A program made the translations under genes and the position numbers. Positions 7,335-15,690 of a DNA stretch of 43,536 nt are shown in pieces. The notes below the pieces were generated by a model, which saw only the letters and a list, made by a program, of their open reading frames with translations, did not search any database and was not told the DNA's origin. Origin of the DNA: CAZJYT01 sp964550325 (GTDB taxonomy: Bacteria; Patescibacteriota; Minisyncoccia; Minisyncoccales; CAZJYT01); assembly GCA_964550325.1 (NCBI GenBank), contig CAZJYT010000002.1, forward strand, positions 1-43,536, given 5' to 3'. Each line of letters starts with the position of its first letter. Position 1 is the first letter of the stretch.

Positions 7335-9014
7335 CTACACCTCAATCACCACTGGTAATATCATGGGTCTTCTTTGAGTTCTTCGAAACAGAAACTTTCC
7401 AATTTTCTCTCTAATTTCGTTTTTAATATACATCCAATTTACTGCTCTTCCAGATCCCGTTGCTCTTTCTACAATGTTAATAACTTTTTTCCTTGTATCT
7501 CTTAATAAATCCTTGGACTCCTTCAAATATACAAAGCCCCTTGAGATGATATCTGGAGAGGTTCTTACTCTTCCTGTCTGTTTATCTACCACCGTAATAA
7601 TCACAAACATTCCATCCTTCACCAACATCTGTCTATCTCTTAAAACTACCTCCTCTACGTCTCCAATTCCCAGTCCATCAACCATGATATAATTCGAGGG
7701 AACAGTTTCTTTTTCTATGGTAATTTTATTTTTTGTTAAAGTAATCACCTGTCCATTTTCAGCAATAACAATATTTTTTTCGGGAATTCCTACCTCCCTT
7801 GCTATTTCACCATGTAAGACCAACATTGAATATTGCCCATGAATAGGCATAAAGAATTTTGGCTTCATTATCTCAATCATTTTCTTTAATTCCTCTCTCC
7901 GGGCATGACCTGAGGCATGGATATCCATCATTTTGTAATGAATAACCTTAGACTTTTGGCGGTAAAGTGCATCTTTTAAATTTTGAACTGTTCTTTCATT
8001 TCCTGGAACAACTGAAGAGGAGAAAATCACTATATCTTCCTTTTTCAATTTCAAATGAGGATATTCCCTATTGGCTATTCGCATCAAAATTGCCTCTGAT
8101 TCTCCTTGAGCGCCGGTACATAACAAGGTAATCTTATCATCAGGAAATTTATGAATCTCTTTTGGTTTAATAAAGGTACCCTCTTTTGCCCGGATATATC
8201 CCCAAATTTTACAAAGTTCTACATTCTTCCTCATAGTGTAACCATCAACCGCAACTTTTCTGTGGTATTTTTCAGAAAGAGAAATAATCTGCTGAATCCG
8301 ATTTATTAAAGAGGCAAAAGTAGCAGCAATAATCTTACCTTTGGCAGATTTAAATATCTTATCTAAATTTTGGAAAATTGCCCTTTCAGAAAGAGAATGT
8401 CCCTCCTCTTCGGCACCGGTAGAGTCTGAAAGCAAAAGTAAGATCTTTTCTTTTGAGATTGCCTCTAATTTTTTAAAGTCAGTAGGTAAATCATAAACGG
8501 GATCCTCATCAAATTTAAAATCAGAGGTATGCAAAATATTCCCAATAGGGGTTCTAATAATCAATCCTAAGTTGTCGCTAATATTATGATTTTGTCTAAA
8601 AAATTCAATTTCAAAGGGCGGTAGATCTACAATGGAACCGGATCTTACCTCTTCAATATTTAGCTTTGGTTGACCAGGGAAGTCTTCCTGACGAGTTAAA
8701 ATTATCGCTTTTGTTAATCTGGAAGCAAAAAAGGGATATTGATGAAAGGGAAATCTGTAAAGCAAATAAGGAATAGCTCCAATGTGATCATAATGGCCAT
8801 GAGTAAAAACTACTCCCAAGATATCCTTTTCTCTTCCTTTTAAATAAGAAATATTGGGAATAAGATAATCTATCCCTGGCATCGTTTCTTCTGCCATTCT
8901 TAAAACCATATCAACAATCAAGATCTTCTTTCTATATTCAAAAAGAAGCATATTTCTTCCTACCTCACCAAGACCACCTAAGGGAATAATTCTTAAATTA
9001 GAAACCTTAGCCAT
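7335..9014 (-). CDS. rnj: Ribonuclease J
   Basis: This 559-aa metallo-beta-lactamase/beta-CASP RNase combines endonuclease and 5' exonuclease roles in mRNA decay and rRNA maturation. The metal-binding motif THGHYDHIG gives His72, His74, Asp76 and His77; HTSDFKFDE, LSDSTGAEEEGHSLSE and DIHASGHARREEL are the later lactamase and beta-CASP motifs, and the last ~110 residues form the RNase J C-terminal domain. Start ATG at 9014 (MAKVSNLRIIPLGGLGE) fits homologues. It sits between two copies of the repeat element, with trpS downstream. RNase J in place of RNase E is common in Patescibacteria and Gram-positives. Confidence 0.95.
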   Translation of the reverse strand: MAKVSNLRIIPLGGLGEVGRNMLLFEYRKKILIVDMVLRMAEETMPGIDYLIPNISYLKGREKDILGVVFTHGHYDHIGAIPYLLYRFPFHQYPFFASRLTKAIILTRQEDFPGQPKLNIEEVRSGSIVDLPPFEIEFFRQNHNISDNLGLIIRTPIGNILHTSDFKFDEDPVYDLPTDFKKLEAISKEKILLLLSDSTGAEEEGHSLSERAIFQNLDKIFKSAKGKIIAATFASLINRIQQIISLSEKYHRKVAVDGYTMRKNVELCKIWGYIRAKEGTFIKPKEIHKFPDDKITLLCTGAQGESEAILMRIANREYPHLKLKKEDIVIFSSSVVPGNERTVQNLKDALYRQKSKVIHYKMMDIHASGHARREELKKMIEIMKPKFFMPIHGQYSMLVLHGEIAREVGIPEKNIVIAENGQVITLTKNKITIEKETVPSNYIMVDGLGIGDVEEVVLRDRQMLVKDGMFVIITVVDKQTGRVRTSPDIISRGFVYLKESKDLLRDTRKKVINIVERATGSGRAVNWMYIKNEIREKIGKFLFRRTQRRPMILPVVIEV

Positions 9015-9050
9015 AGTTGGGAATGGTAATTTTTAAAATTGTTTGGACTA

Positions 9051-9286
9051 TCCTAACCATTTCAGTAACAACTCCTAATAATTTCTTTACCGAGGCATCT
9101 TGTCTCGGGGAGCACGGAGTCGCCTTAAGTGCTGAAAGAGGAAGTTTATTTTCAGGCGCTCCTATACCTCGCCGAGCCTTACAGAGTGCCTACTGAAATA
9201 CTATCTTTCTTTTGGGCTCGGCTGCGGTATGCTCCCCGAGACAAGATGCCTCTACTAATTCGTTACTAAATTGGTTAGTAAATGCA
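9051..9286 (+). mobile_element. Structured MITE-like repeat, copy B
   Basis: Core 9092-9252 (161 bp) has a fully complementary 23-bp terminal inverted repeat and the same two internal stems as copy A. The outer arms are long on both sides: TCCTAACCATTTCAGTAACA on the left, and AATTGGTTAGTAAATGCA on the right, the complement of the left arm of copy A. The copy fills the gap between tRNA-Leu and the RNase J start. I found no convincing target duplication here; the left boundary is approximate. Confidence 0.85.
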
Positions 9287-9298
9287 TTTTATTTTTAG

Positions 9299-9385
9299 TG
9301 CGGATGGTGGGATTTGAACCCACACGCCCAAAAGCTGGGCATCAGCTCCTGAAGCTAACGCGTCTTCCAGTTCCGCCACATCCGC
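9299..9385 (-). tRNA. tRNA-Leu(CAG)
   Basis: Acceptor GCGGATG pairs with CATCCGC, discriminator A. Anticodon stem TTAGC/GCTGA encloses the loop TTCAGGA, anticodon CAG (reads CUG). A long variable arm (GCCCAGCTTTTGGGC) and T-arm GTGGGTTCAAATCCCAC are class II features typical of leucine. CCA is not encoded. Confidence 0.96.
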
Positions 9386-9431
9386 ATTTTAATTTTTAAA
9401 TTAACTTAATTTTTGTTAAAATAATCTTGAT

Positions 9432-10562
9432 ATGAAAAAGGTAGTTCTACTTGGTTTTAAAGGAGATGCCTGTGGAAGGATTTATAATAAAATTCTGATT
9501 GATTTGGCAAAAAAGGGGAAAATCAATTTAACCTGTGTTGATATGGGACTGCCAGAAAATGTTTTGGGTGTACCTTCTTTGAAAGAAATGGAAGAATTGA
9601 TTAAATTTAGAAAACTTTCTTATTTAGACCTTTCTGATCCCTCTGAGAAAGAAATTTACCAAAGCCTCTCTGATATTGATGTGGTATTTGTAGTTACTCC
9701 TGACATTACTCATTCTCAGGTCACCAAAGATTTTTTAGGAAAAGCCAAAAGAATCTTTATTGAAAAACCTTTAGATGCCATTTTAAGAAATGTAAGAGTG
9801 TTAGAAGATTTTCCAAAGGCTAAAGAAACCATTTTTGGATACGATCATTATCTGGCGAAATTTTATCCATTTCAGGTAAAAACTGACCAATGGTTGAAAG
9901 AAAAGATCATTGGAGAGCTAAGAAAAATTGAATTTCGCCTTTTGGAACCTGGAAGAATCCCTTCTCATCGGATTAAGGCTTTGGATCGAGGGATGATTTA
10001 TGACTTCTTTCCCCATGGATTAGCTACCATTATTGCTGTCCCCAGCCCTTTTGCTTATCCTGATCCAAAACTTTTGAAAAAGGTTTCCCTACAAGAAGTA
10101 TTGGTGGCAAGATATGTTGGCTGTAAAATTAGTGGGGTTACCTTTGTAAAAATTAACTTTGAAATTCCTTGGAAAAATAAAATTTTTTGTGAGGCTATCA
10201 TTGGAAAGGGTATAGGGAAAGAATTTGAAAAAACCTTACGAATAATAGGAACTGAAGGAGAGATTTTTGTCAATATCCCGAATTTCTATTACTCTATTTT
10301 AGATAAAAATGGAAAAAAAGTCAAGGAAGATAAACTCTTACATGATTTTGCAAAAGAATTCATCTTCTCTGCCTTAGATTTCAAAAAGGGTATCTCCCAA
10401 ATTCCAGGGGCTTTACCATTTGAGTCAGCAAAAGAAATCCTTTATATATTAGATGAGGCAAGGTGGAAGAGTAAACCGGTAGGTAAGGCGCCTATTTACC
10501 GAGTTGGGGCTACTGTCTCTGAGGTAGAAAAAATTATTGAAGAAAGGCTCTCTAAGAGTTAA
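9432..10562 (+). CDS. Gfo/Idh/MocA-like NAD(P)-dependent oxidoreductase
   Basis: This 376-aa protein has an N-terminal Rossmann-like segment (KKVVLLGFKGDACGRIYNKIL, then DIDVVFVVTPDITHSQVTKDFL), followed by FIEKPLD, the EKP motif of the Gfo/Idh/MocA family and of glucose-6-phosphate dehydrogenases. GYDHYLAKFYPFQV resembles the catalytic DHYLGK of glucose-6-phosphate dehydrogenase, and the C-terminal half (FEIPWKNKIFCEAIIGKG, RIIGTEGEIFVNIP) is a beta-sheet substrate domain. The glycine motif is not a clean GxGxxG, so the cofactor is uncertain. It stands alone on the plus strand and ends 6 nt from the convergent rodA. An extended -10 (TGTTAAAAT, hexamer 9417-9422) ends 9 nt before the ATG. Sugar or sugar-phosphate oxidoreductase is likely; the substrate is unknown. 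Confidence 0.7.
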   Translation: MKKVVLLGFKGDACGRIYNKILIDLAKKGKINLTCVDMGLPENVLGVPSLKEMEELIKFRKLSYLDLSDPSEKEIYQSLSDIDVVFVVTPDITHSQVTKDFLGKAKRIFIEKPLDAILRNVRVLEDFPKAKETIFGYDHYLAKFYPFQVKTDQWLKEKIIGELRKIEFRLLEPGRIPSHRIKALDRGMIYDFFPHGLATIIAVPSPFAYPDPKLLKKVSLQEVLVARYVGCKISGVTFVKINFEIPWKNKIFCEAIIGKGIGKEFEKTLRIIGTEGEIFVNIPNFYYSILDKNGKKVKEDKLLHDFAKEFIFSALDFKKGISQIPGALPFESAKEILYILDEARWKSKPVGKAPIYRVGATVSEVEKIIEERLSKS

Positions 10563-10568
10563 ATACAA

Positions 10569-11651
10569 TTAAGAATTAACTTTTATATTCTGTAAAATCC
10601 CTAAGGCTATAAAATTTGCGAGCAAATTTGAACCTCCATAACTTATAAAAGGCAGGGGAATTCCAATTACCGGAAGAAGACCTAAATTCATTCCAATATT
10701 AATAAATACCTGAAAAAACAAAAGGGCACAAAAGCCTCCCGCAAAAAGTTTTGGAAAATTCTCATTAGTAGAAAGGGCAATCTTCATTATCCTCCAAAAC
10801 AAGATTAAAAATAAAGCGAGGATTAAGAAAACCCCTATTAATCCCATTTCTTCAGCAATTACTGAAAAAATAAAATCTGTTGTGGGGGCGGTTAAAAATC
10901 CTAATTGGGTCTGGCCTCCTTTTTTAATTCCTTGACCAAAAATTCCTCCAGAACCGATAGCAATCTTTGATTGATTTTGACTCCATGAAACCCCCAAAGG
11001 ATCATAAGGAAATAAAAAAGCCAAGATTCTTTCTTTCTGATATTCTTTCAAGAAGGTGGACCAAGAGAAAATAAAGAGCAAGACAAATATTAGCATTAAT
11101 AATAAAAAGTGTTTTAATCTTATTCCAGAAAGAAACAAAATTACCAACCAAATCAGCACTATCACTATTACCTGACCCAAATCGGGCTGAAAAAAGATAA
11201 TGGCAGAAGGAAAAAAAACATAAATAGCTGAAACAAAAATATGCTTTGGTGTATACATTTCAATATGTTTGGAGGAGAAATATTTCGCCAAGAGCACTAT
11301 CAAGACAATCTTTAAAAATTCAGTAGGATTAAAGGTAAAACCTCCTGTTTTCAGCCAGGTATGAACTCCTCTTCTCTCTGGAAAAAAATAGGTAGAAATT
11401 AAAAGAAGACAAAAAAGGAAATAAAGGAACAAAATCAGATAGGGATTTTCTTTAAAATCTCGCCAATTAAAAAGACTGAGCAAAAAAAAGAGGAAGATAC
11501 CAAAGACAAAAAACAAAATTTCCTTTTTAAAATTTAAAAAATTGCCTTTTGAACTACTATAAATAGCTAAAAGCCCAATTCCTCCCAAAATAATTACAGA
11601 AAAAAACATTATCCAATCTATCTTTTTTAAAAAAGAGAGAATCCTTTTCAT
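10569..11651 (-). CDS. rodA: Rod shape-determining protein RodA (SEDS glycosyltransferase)
   Basis: This integral membrane SEDS protein (360 aa, about ten hydrophobic segments) polymerises lipid II during cell elongation. Motifs include FNPTEFLKIVLIVLLAKYF, the loop FLFPYDPLGVSWSQNQSKIAIGSGGIFGQG (family: DP.G..YQ...), AEEMGLIGVF and the C-terminal PFISYGGSNLLANFIALGIL. I start at ATG 11651, which overlaps the preceding gene's stop as ATGA; an in-frame TTG at 11663 is the longer alternative. RodA is preferred to FtsW because of size and the single-copy context, but the two are hard to separate by eye. It is translationally coupled to the minor pilin genes, an unusual partner. Confidence 0.9.
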   Translation of the reverse strand: MKRILSFLKKIDWIMFFSVIILGGIGLLAIYSSSKGNFLNFKKEILFFVFGIFLFFLLSLFNWRDFKENPYLILFLYFLFCLLLISTYFFPERRGVHTWLKTGGFTFNPTEFLKIVLIVLLAKYFSSKHIEMYTPKHIFVSAIYVFFPSAIIFFQPDLGQVIVIVLIWLVILFLSGIRLKHFLLLMLIFVLLFIFSWSTFLKEYQKERILAFLFPYDPLGVSWSQNQSKIAIGSGGIFGQGIKKGGQTQLGFLTAPTTDFIFSVIAEEMGLIGVFLILALFLILFWRIMKIALSTNENFPKLFAGGFCALLFFQVFINIGMNLGLLPVIGIPLPFISYGGSNLLANFIALGILQNIKVNS

Positions 11652-12520
11652 TGTTGAAAACAATAAATATAAGCTGAGTTATGACAAATATTGCTACTAC
11701 TGCTCTCTGTCCAGTGTTTATCTGTTTTTAAGGTGGAAATTATTCCATAGTTAACTCCACCTCCACCTTTCCAATCATTACAACAATCGTTATTTTTATT
11801 TCCTGTCTGAGTGCCATCAAAATTGGTATTTGTAAATACCTTAGAATCATCTGAGATAGTGTTTCTGTCTTCATCTTTGTTTATCGGAGCTAAAATGTTT
11901 CCATCTGTAAGGTCTCTCCAGCCACGAGCTACTATTGTGCAATCTGTCCTAATATAAGGAAGGGAAGAGGTAGTAAATCTTTTTGCCGGAGCAGTGGAGG
12001 AGGAAGTGTCGGTAATCCAGGCTTTATAGGTACCTGGTAAACCGGCAGCACTTGCTCTATTCCGGCAAATGGTATCTGCGCCACTAATCCCACCTAAGTT
12101 ACCATTTGAAACCTGTGTAGCAAATACCATTTTATAAGAAAGACCCCTTCCCTCTATTGCCCGGGTAACGCCTCTGAATCTTCCCTGGCTTCTAAACAAA
12201 TGGCATTTTGGTACCTCCACTGAAAGTTCCCCTTTGCCTACCAGACTGGAGGTGGTAAAATTTAAGGGAAGCCCTTGGCAATTTGATAAACAAAAAGAGG
12301 GACAATTTTCTTGGTGACATTTAGAATTTAAATATAAAATATATTCCATCCCACTATCACCAACAAAAAAGGCAGAAAGGGAATTTTCTATCTCTTTTAA
12401 ACCAATTTTTTGAAAAATTAAGATGGAATTTAGTCCCAAAACTATAGCAAATAAAAGAGAAGTTATAATTATTACCAAATAAAGTGCGCTTCCTTTTTGA
12501 TTAAATATCTTTCTTTTCAT
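11648..12520 (-). CDS. PilX-like minor pilin fused to a DUF1554 lectin-like domain
   Basis: In this 290-aa protein, residues ~8-45 (QKGSALYLVIIITSLL...) form a PilX/GspK-style N-terminal helix, followed by GDSGMEYILY, which matches minor pilins. Residues ~131-290 form a DUF1554 domain: MVFATQVSNGNLGGISGADTIC, AAGLPGTYKAWITDTSSS, ARGWRDLTDGNILAPINKDED and a Cys-rich end with ICHNSAYIYCF. DUF1554 is a C-type-lectin-like fold (established for the family), so the protein may present a binding module at the pilus tip; that role is inference. The last of four minor pilin genes, it abuts pilW by 1 nt and overlaps rodA as ATGA. Confidence 0.8.
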   Translation of the reverse strand: MKRKIFNQKGSALYLVIIITSLLFAIVLGLNSILIFQKIGLKEIENSLSAFFVGDSGMEYILYLNSKCHQENCPSFCLSNCQGLPLNFTTSSLVGKGELSVEVPKCHLFRSQGRFRGVTRAIEGRGLSYKMVFATQVSNGNLGGISGADTICRNRASAAGLPGTYKAWITDTSSSTAPAKRFTTSSLPYIRTDCTIVARGWRDLTDGNILAPINKDEDRNTISDDSKVFTNTNFDGTQTGNKNNDCCNDWKGGGGVNYGIISTLKTDKHWTESSSSNICHNSAYIYCFQQ

Positions 12521-13089
12521 TATCTCTCAAAATCTAAATTTCTTTGGGAAATGGTGGTTTGAATTCTCATTTTTGAGTTAGAGGTTCCTTTCTTTTTCAC
12601 TTCCAAAAATAATGTTATTTTGGGTTGAGAATAATCAGCAGGCGGTTGTTCTTCTCCAGAGATATAAATATTAAATTTTTCTACAAAGATATCGGGAGAG
12701 GTCAAAAATGCCTCTGATGTTGTCACTCCAGAAATAACCTTGATCTCCTTTAGCCTATGATTTTCTAGTCTAAATTCTTGGCACTCATTTTTATAATTTC
12801 TAAATCTCACCCCAGAAGGGGTAGCCTCATAGTTTACCTTATCTCCTGTTAAACAATCAACACCATTGATATCATCTTTTGTTGCCATTCTAATAGCCCG
12901 GCTCATATATTCCATTACATAAGAGAGCTCTCTAATTATTTGTTGGCTTGAGAGAACCTGGGTCTGGGTTTTAATTACAGAAATAAAAAGAGAGGTGGCA
13001 GTAACAATTATTATCGAAAAAATAAAAATAGAAACCATAACCTCTGATAAGGTAAAGGCTTTTTTTCTCTTTTGCTCTTTTTTGTTCAT
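12520..13089 (-). CDS. PilW-like minor prepilin
   Basis: This 189-aa type IV prepilin has a charged leader MNKKEQKRKKA, then FTLSEVMVSIFIFSIIIV, a class III signal with Glu at mature position 5 (Ala instead of Gly before the cleavage site, a tolerated variant). The rest is a beta-rich globular part with SYVMEYMSRAIRMATKDD, typical of PilW/GspJ. I chose the ATG at 13089, which overlaps the pilV stop as ATGA, over an upstream in-frame TTG at 13098. Minor pilins of this kind prime pilus assembly. Confidence 0.82.
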   Translation of the reverse strand: MNKKEQKRKKAFTLSEVMVSIFIFSIIIVTATSLFISVIKTQTQVLSSQQIIRELSYVMEYMSRAIRMATKDDINGVDCLTGDKVNYEATPSGVRFRNYKNECQEFRLENHRLKEIKVISGVTTSEAFLTSPDIFVEKFNIYISGEEQPPADYSQPKITLFLEVKKKGTSNSKMRIQTTISQRNLDFER

Positions 13090-13583
13090 TGAACCCAATT
13101 ATAAAGAAATTCTTCTACCTTTACCTGATGGTCTCCTCTTTTTTTCCAACTTACAATCACCGTCACTTTTATTTTATCAGTTGTGGGTCTCTCAATTTTT
13201 ATCTCTCTTTTAAAAATGCTAGGATTACCAGAAGAATAATTATAGAAGTTACCATCAAACAATAAGGAAGAGGTGGCGTAATCTGCTACTAAAGAGTGGC
13301 TCTGATAATCTGCTCCCCAGCTTCCTACAGCTAACCCTTTATCCCAACTCTCTCCTTCTATCCAATTAGTATCTCTAATATTTCTCACGATTTCAATTCC
13401 TTCTTGAGCTAAATAAAGAGCGGTTAATTTATAAAGAGAAAGCTCATTCCAAACAATAATTTGTTGATATAAGACTAAGACCCCAGTAATAATAACAGCG
13501 ATAAAGAATATCGCAGTTAAAATCTCAATAAGGGTAAAACCCTTTTCTTTATTTATTAAAAGATTCCTTATTCTACTCAGCAT
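13086..13583 (-). CDS. PilV/GspI-like minor prepilin
   Basis: This 165-aa prepilin has a short basic leader, then KEKG followed by FTLIEILTAIFFIAVIITG, the canonical prepilin peptidase site with Glu5. LTALYLAQEGIEIVRNIRDTNW is the stretch characteristic of PilV/GspI pseudopilins (AxxLAQEGIE). The C-terminal portion ends in a beta strand IKVTVIVSWKKRG. It overlaps the upstream FimT-like gene by 11 nt and the downstream pilW by 4 nt, indicating one translational unit. Confidence 0.84.
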   Translation of the reverse strand: MLSRIRNLLINKEKGFTLIEILTAIFFIAVIITGVLVLYQQIIVWNELSLYKLTALYLAQEGIEIVRNIRDTNWIEGESWDKGLAVGSWGADYQSHSLVADYATSSLLFDGNFYNYSSGNPSIFKREIKIERPTTDKIKVTVIVSWKKRGDHQVKVEEFLYNWVQ

Positions 13584-14088
13584 AAATTAAACCCGTAGGT
13601 AAAATTTTAATAGAAGTAGTAGAATTTTTGCTTTGGAGAATAATCTCTGCCAGGGTACTGGTTGTGTGGTTTACTTCAGTAATGGGATCAGGCGGCAAGA
13701 AAATAACAGTTAAGGGAGAGGAAGGAGAGAGAGAAGAAATTTTAACCTCCTTTTCAATTTCAACTTTCTTTATTTTCTCTGGGAAACCATTACAAGGGTT
13801 TCCAACTTTATCATAATCTCCGTCGCTATCACAGTCTGCAAATAGGGTGTACTCTGAATGGGAAAGATTAAAATACACCCCGTATCCGCGAGGAATTATT
13901 CCCCTAAATTCTTTAGTGGCAATAGCCATTTCTTGGACCCTTTTAATATCTTGAACTATTTTATTAGCGGTTCTTTGTAAATTTATTTTTACCTCTCCTT
14001 GTTTGTAGATTTGAAATGAAATTGAACTCATAACAGCAATTATCAAAACCACAAGGAGCATTTCAACAAGAGTAAAGCCTTTTTCCAT
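13573..14088 (-). CDS. FimT/GspH-like minor prepilin
   Basis: This 171-aa prepilin has a three-residue leader MEKG and then FTLVEMLLVVLIIAVMSS, with processing expected after Gly4 and Glu at mature position 5. NKIVQDIKRVQEMAIATKEFRG and the beta-rich remainder (GYGVYFNLSHSEYTLFADCDSDGDYD) resemble GspH/FimT. It heads the minor pilin cluster. Repeat copy C lies directly upstream: its inner target-site copy (CCATAATC, 14085-14092) includes this gene's start codon. Before that insertion the pilD stop and this ATG were probably 2 nt apart. Confidence 0.83.
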   Translation of the reverse strand: MEKGFTLVEMLLVVLIIAVMSSISFQIYKQGEVKINLQRTANKIVQDIKRVQEMAIATKEFRGIIPRGYGVYFNLSHSEYTLFADCDSDGDYDKVGNPCNGFPEKIKKVEIEKEVKISSLSPSSPLTVIFLPPDPITEVNHTTSTLAEIILQSKNSTTSIKILPTGLIYAE

Positions 14089-14092
14089 AATC

Positions 14093-14317
14093 TTTACTAT
14101 ACTAAGTAATAATTTTTTTATCGAGGCATCTTATCTCGGGGAGCACGGAGTCGCCGTAAATACTGAAATAGGGAGTTTATTTCCCGGGCGCTCCTATACG
14201 TCGCCGAGCCTTACAAAGTTCCTACTGAAATACAATTTTCTACTGGGCTCGGCTGCGGTATGCTCCCCGAGACAAGATGCCTCTCCTAATTTATTATCAA
14301 ATTGGTTAGTAAATATA
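14093..14317 (+). mobile_element. Structured MITE-like repeat, copy C
   Basis: Core 14123-14283 (161 bp) has 23-bp terminal inverted repeats with one mismatch and the conserved internal stems. The right outer arm contains AAATTGGTTAGTAAATATA; the left arm is shortened. CCATAATC (14085-14092) and CAATAATC (14318-14325) flank it as a 7-of-8 direct repeat. Joining across the element gives TGA-TT-ATG, so the pilD stop would be 2 nt from the FimT-like start, strong evidence for insertion between two abutting genes. Confidence 0.87.
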
Positions 14318-14323
14318 CAATAA

Positions 14324-15085
14324 TCAAAATAAATTCAAATACCATCCAAAAATCTTCTCACCAATGAAAACTGCAATTAAACCTCCTGTAACTAAGAAAG
14401 GTCCTAAAGGAAGTTCTGATCTTAAGGTCTTTTTCTTCAAAAGAATTAGCCCTATTCCTATTATAGCACCAAAGAAAAAGGAAAAAAAGAAGGCAATTAA
14501 AAAATTTGGAAATCCAGAGACTAAACCTATTAAGAATCCCAATTTTATATCTCCAAATCCTATCCATTTTCCTTGAGAGATAAAAAATATTAAAAAAAAG
14601 AAACCACTTATCATTACTCCACTTAAAAAGCTTAAGAGGAAATTGGGAGAAAGAAAAAGATTGAAAATTAAAGAAATAATGATGGGAGGATAAACTATCT
14701 TGTCGGGAATTAAGTAATATTTGGCATCAAAAACAAAGATTAAAATGAAAAAAGAGAAAATTATCCAATAATAAATTAGAGTAATAAAACCAAAAGAAGA
14801 AAACTTCTTAAAAGCTAAAAAGAACAAAATCCCGGTAATGAATTCAACAAAAGGATACCAAAAAGAAATTCTCTGGTGACAATATCTACATCTTCCCTTT
14901 AAATAAAAAAAACCAAATAAAGGGATTAGCTCTAAAAAGGAAAGGGGATGCTTGCAATGGGGACAAAAAGACCTTCCCCTAATAAAGCTTTTTTTTGTCT
15001 CTAATCTATAAATTACACAGTTTAAAAAAGAACCTATTAAAGTACCTAAAATAAAACTAAAGATAGTAAACACTATAAAAAACAC
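14324..15085 (-). CDS. pilD: Prepilin peptidase PilD
   Basis: This 253-aa membrane aspartic protease and N-methyltransferase processes type IV prepilins. GSFLNCVIYRLE opens the methyltransferase part; two CxxC pairs (CPHCKHPL and CRYCHQRI) form its zinc site. The catalytic aspartates lie in FDAKYYLIPDK and GFGDIKLGF (the conserved GD). About eight hydrophobic segments are visible. It follows the major pilin after a weak terminator, and originally ran straight into the minor pilin genes before repeat copy C inserted. All five prepilins here are its expected substrates. Confidence 0.95.
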   Translation of the reverse strand: MFFIVFTIFSFILGTLIGSFLNCVIYRLETKKSFIRGRSFCPHCKHPLSFLELIPLFGFFYLKGRCRYCHQRISFWYPFVEFITGILFFLAFKKFSSFGFITLIYYWIIFSFFILIFVFDAKYYLIPDKIVYPPIIISLIFNLFLSPNFLLSFLSGVMISGFFFLIFFISQGKWIGFGDIKLGFLIGLVSGFPNFLIAFFFSFFFGAIIGIGLILLKKKTLRSELPLGPFLVTGGLIAVFIGEKIFGWYLNLF

Positions 15086-15094
15086 CCAAGGCCA

Positions 15095-15114
15095 AGAAAA
15101 ACCTGACCTCAGGT
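15095..15114 (-). terminator. Weak intrinsic terminator after the major pilin gene
   Basis: On the minus strand ACCTG-AGGT-CAGGT is followed by TTTTTC, between the pilin stop and pilD. The stem is short (5 bp), so partial read-through into pilD is expected, fitting high pilin and lower peptidase expression. Confidence 0.5.
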
Positions 15115-15135
15115 GGAAAGATTAAAAATTAAATC

Positions 15136-15594
15136 CTATTGACAAGTAGAAGTAGCGTCAGAACAGGGATTAGTAGTTGTTACTAAGGCGTTTCCATCAT
15201 CATCAATACAAAAGTAGTTTCCTCCTACTATTAACTTAGCTGAGGCACAAAAACTACTCGTAGCACTGTAGCAATTAATCTCATCAGTAGGTTGCTGGTT
15301 AAATATATCAGCTTCTAAGGTATTTAATTGATTTGCATAATCAGCACTCAAGTTAGCATCATCAGAAAATCCATCATTGGTAGTTTGACAGAAATACCGA
15401 TATCCCTCGCTTGGATAGTCGTCATAAATCAATTGAGCTATTGTTCTTGCCTGGCTCATTGCAGATTTAATTCTTGTATCTTTTGCTCTATCTGTCATAT
15501 TCCTCAAACTAATCAAGACAATGCTAGCTAAAATTCCAATAATGGCAATTACAACCAATAACTCAATTAAAGTAAAACCTCTATTTTTTCTCAT
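15136..15594 (-). CDS. pilA: Major type IV pilin (PilA-like)
   Basis: This 152-aa prepilin has leader MRKNRG and mature N terminus FTLIELLVVIAIIGILASI with Glu5, the classic type IVa helix. The globular part carries six cysteines (YFCQT, INCYS, SFCAS, NYFCID, NPCSD, STCQ), suggesting disulphide stabilisation outside the cell. It is called the major subunit because it alone has a strong dedicated promoter and a terminator and sits between pilC and pilD. No strong SD is present (CAGAGAAAATAATT precedes ATG). About 53 nt of leader are predicted. Confidence 0.88.
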   Translation of the reverse strand: MRKNRGFTLIELLVVIAIIGILASIVLISLRNMTDRAKDTRIKSAMSQARTIAQLIYDDYPSEGYRYFCQTTNDGFSDDANLSADYANQLNTLEADIFNQQPTDEINCYSATSSFCASAKLIVGGNYFCIDDDGNALVTTTNPCSDATSTCQ

Positions 15595-15653
15595 AATTAT
15601 TTTCTCTGAAAATATATCTTTTTTCGCTTCTCGACCTTTCTAATTTATTTTTT

Positions 15654-15683
15654 ATTATAGAAAAATAATTGTTTTTTTGTCAA
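15654..15683 (-). promoter_or_regulatory. Strong promoter of the major pilin gene
   Basis: Perfect TTGACA (15683-15678), 18-nt spacer and perfect TATAAT (15659-15654) on the minus strand, just after the pilC stop. The predicted start near 15647 gives a ~53-nt leader containing GGTCGAGAAGCG. Confidence 0.85.
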
Positions 15684-15690
15684 GAAAAAA

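Noticed and set aside
9031..9294. Target duplication around repeat copy B
   Set aside because: Only low-complexity T/A matches are found at the flanks (TTTTAAAA versus TTTTATTT), not distinguishable from chance.
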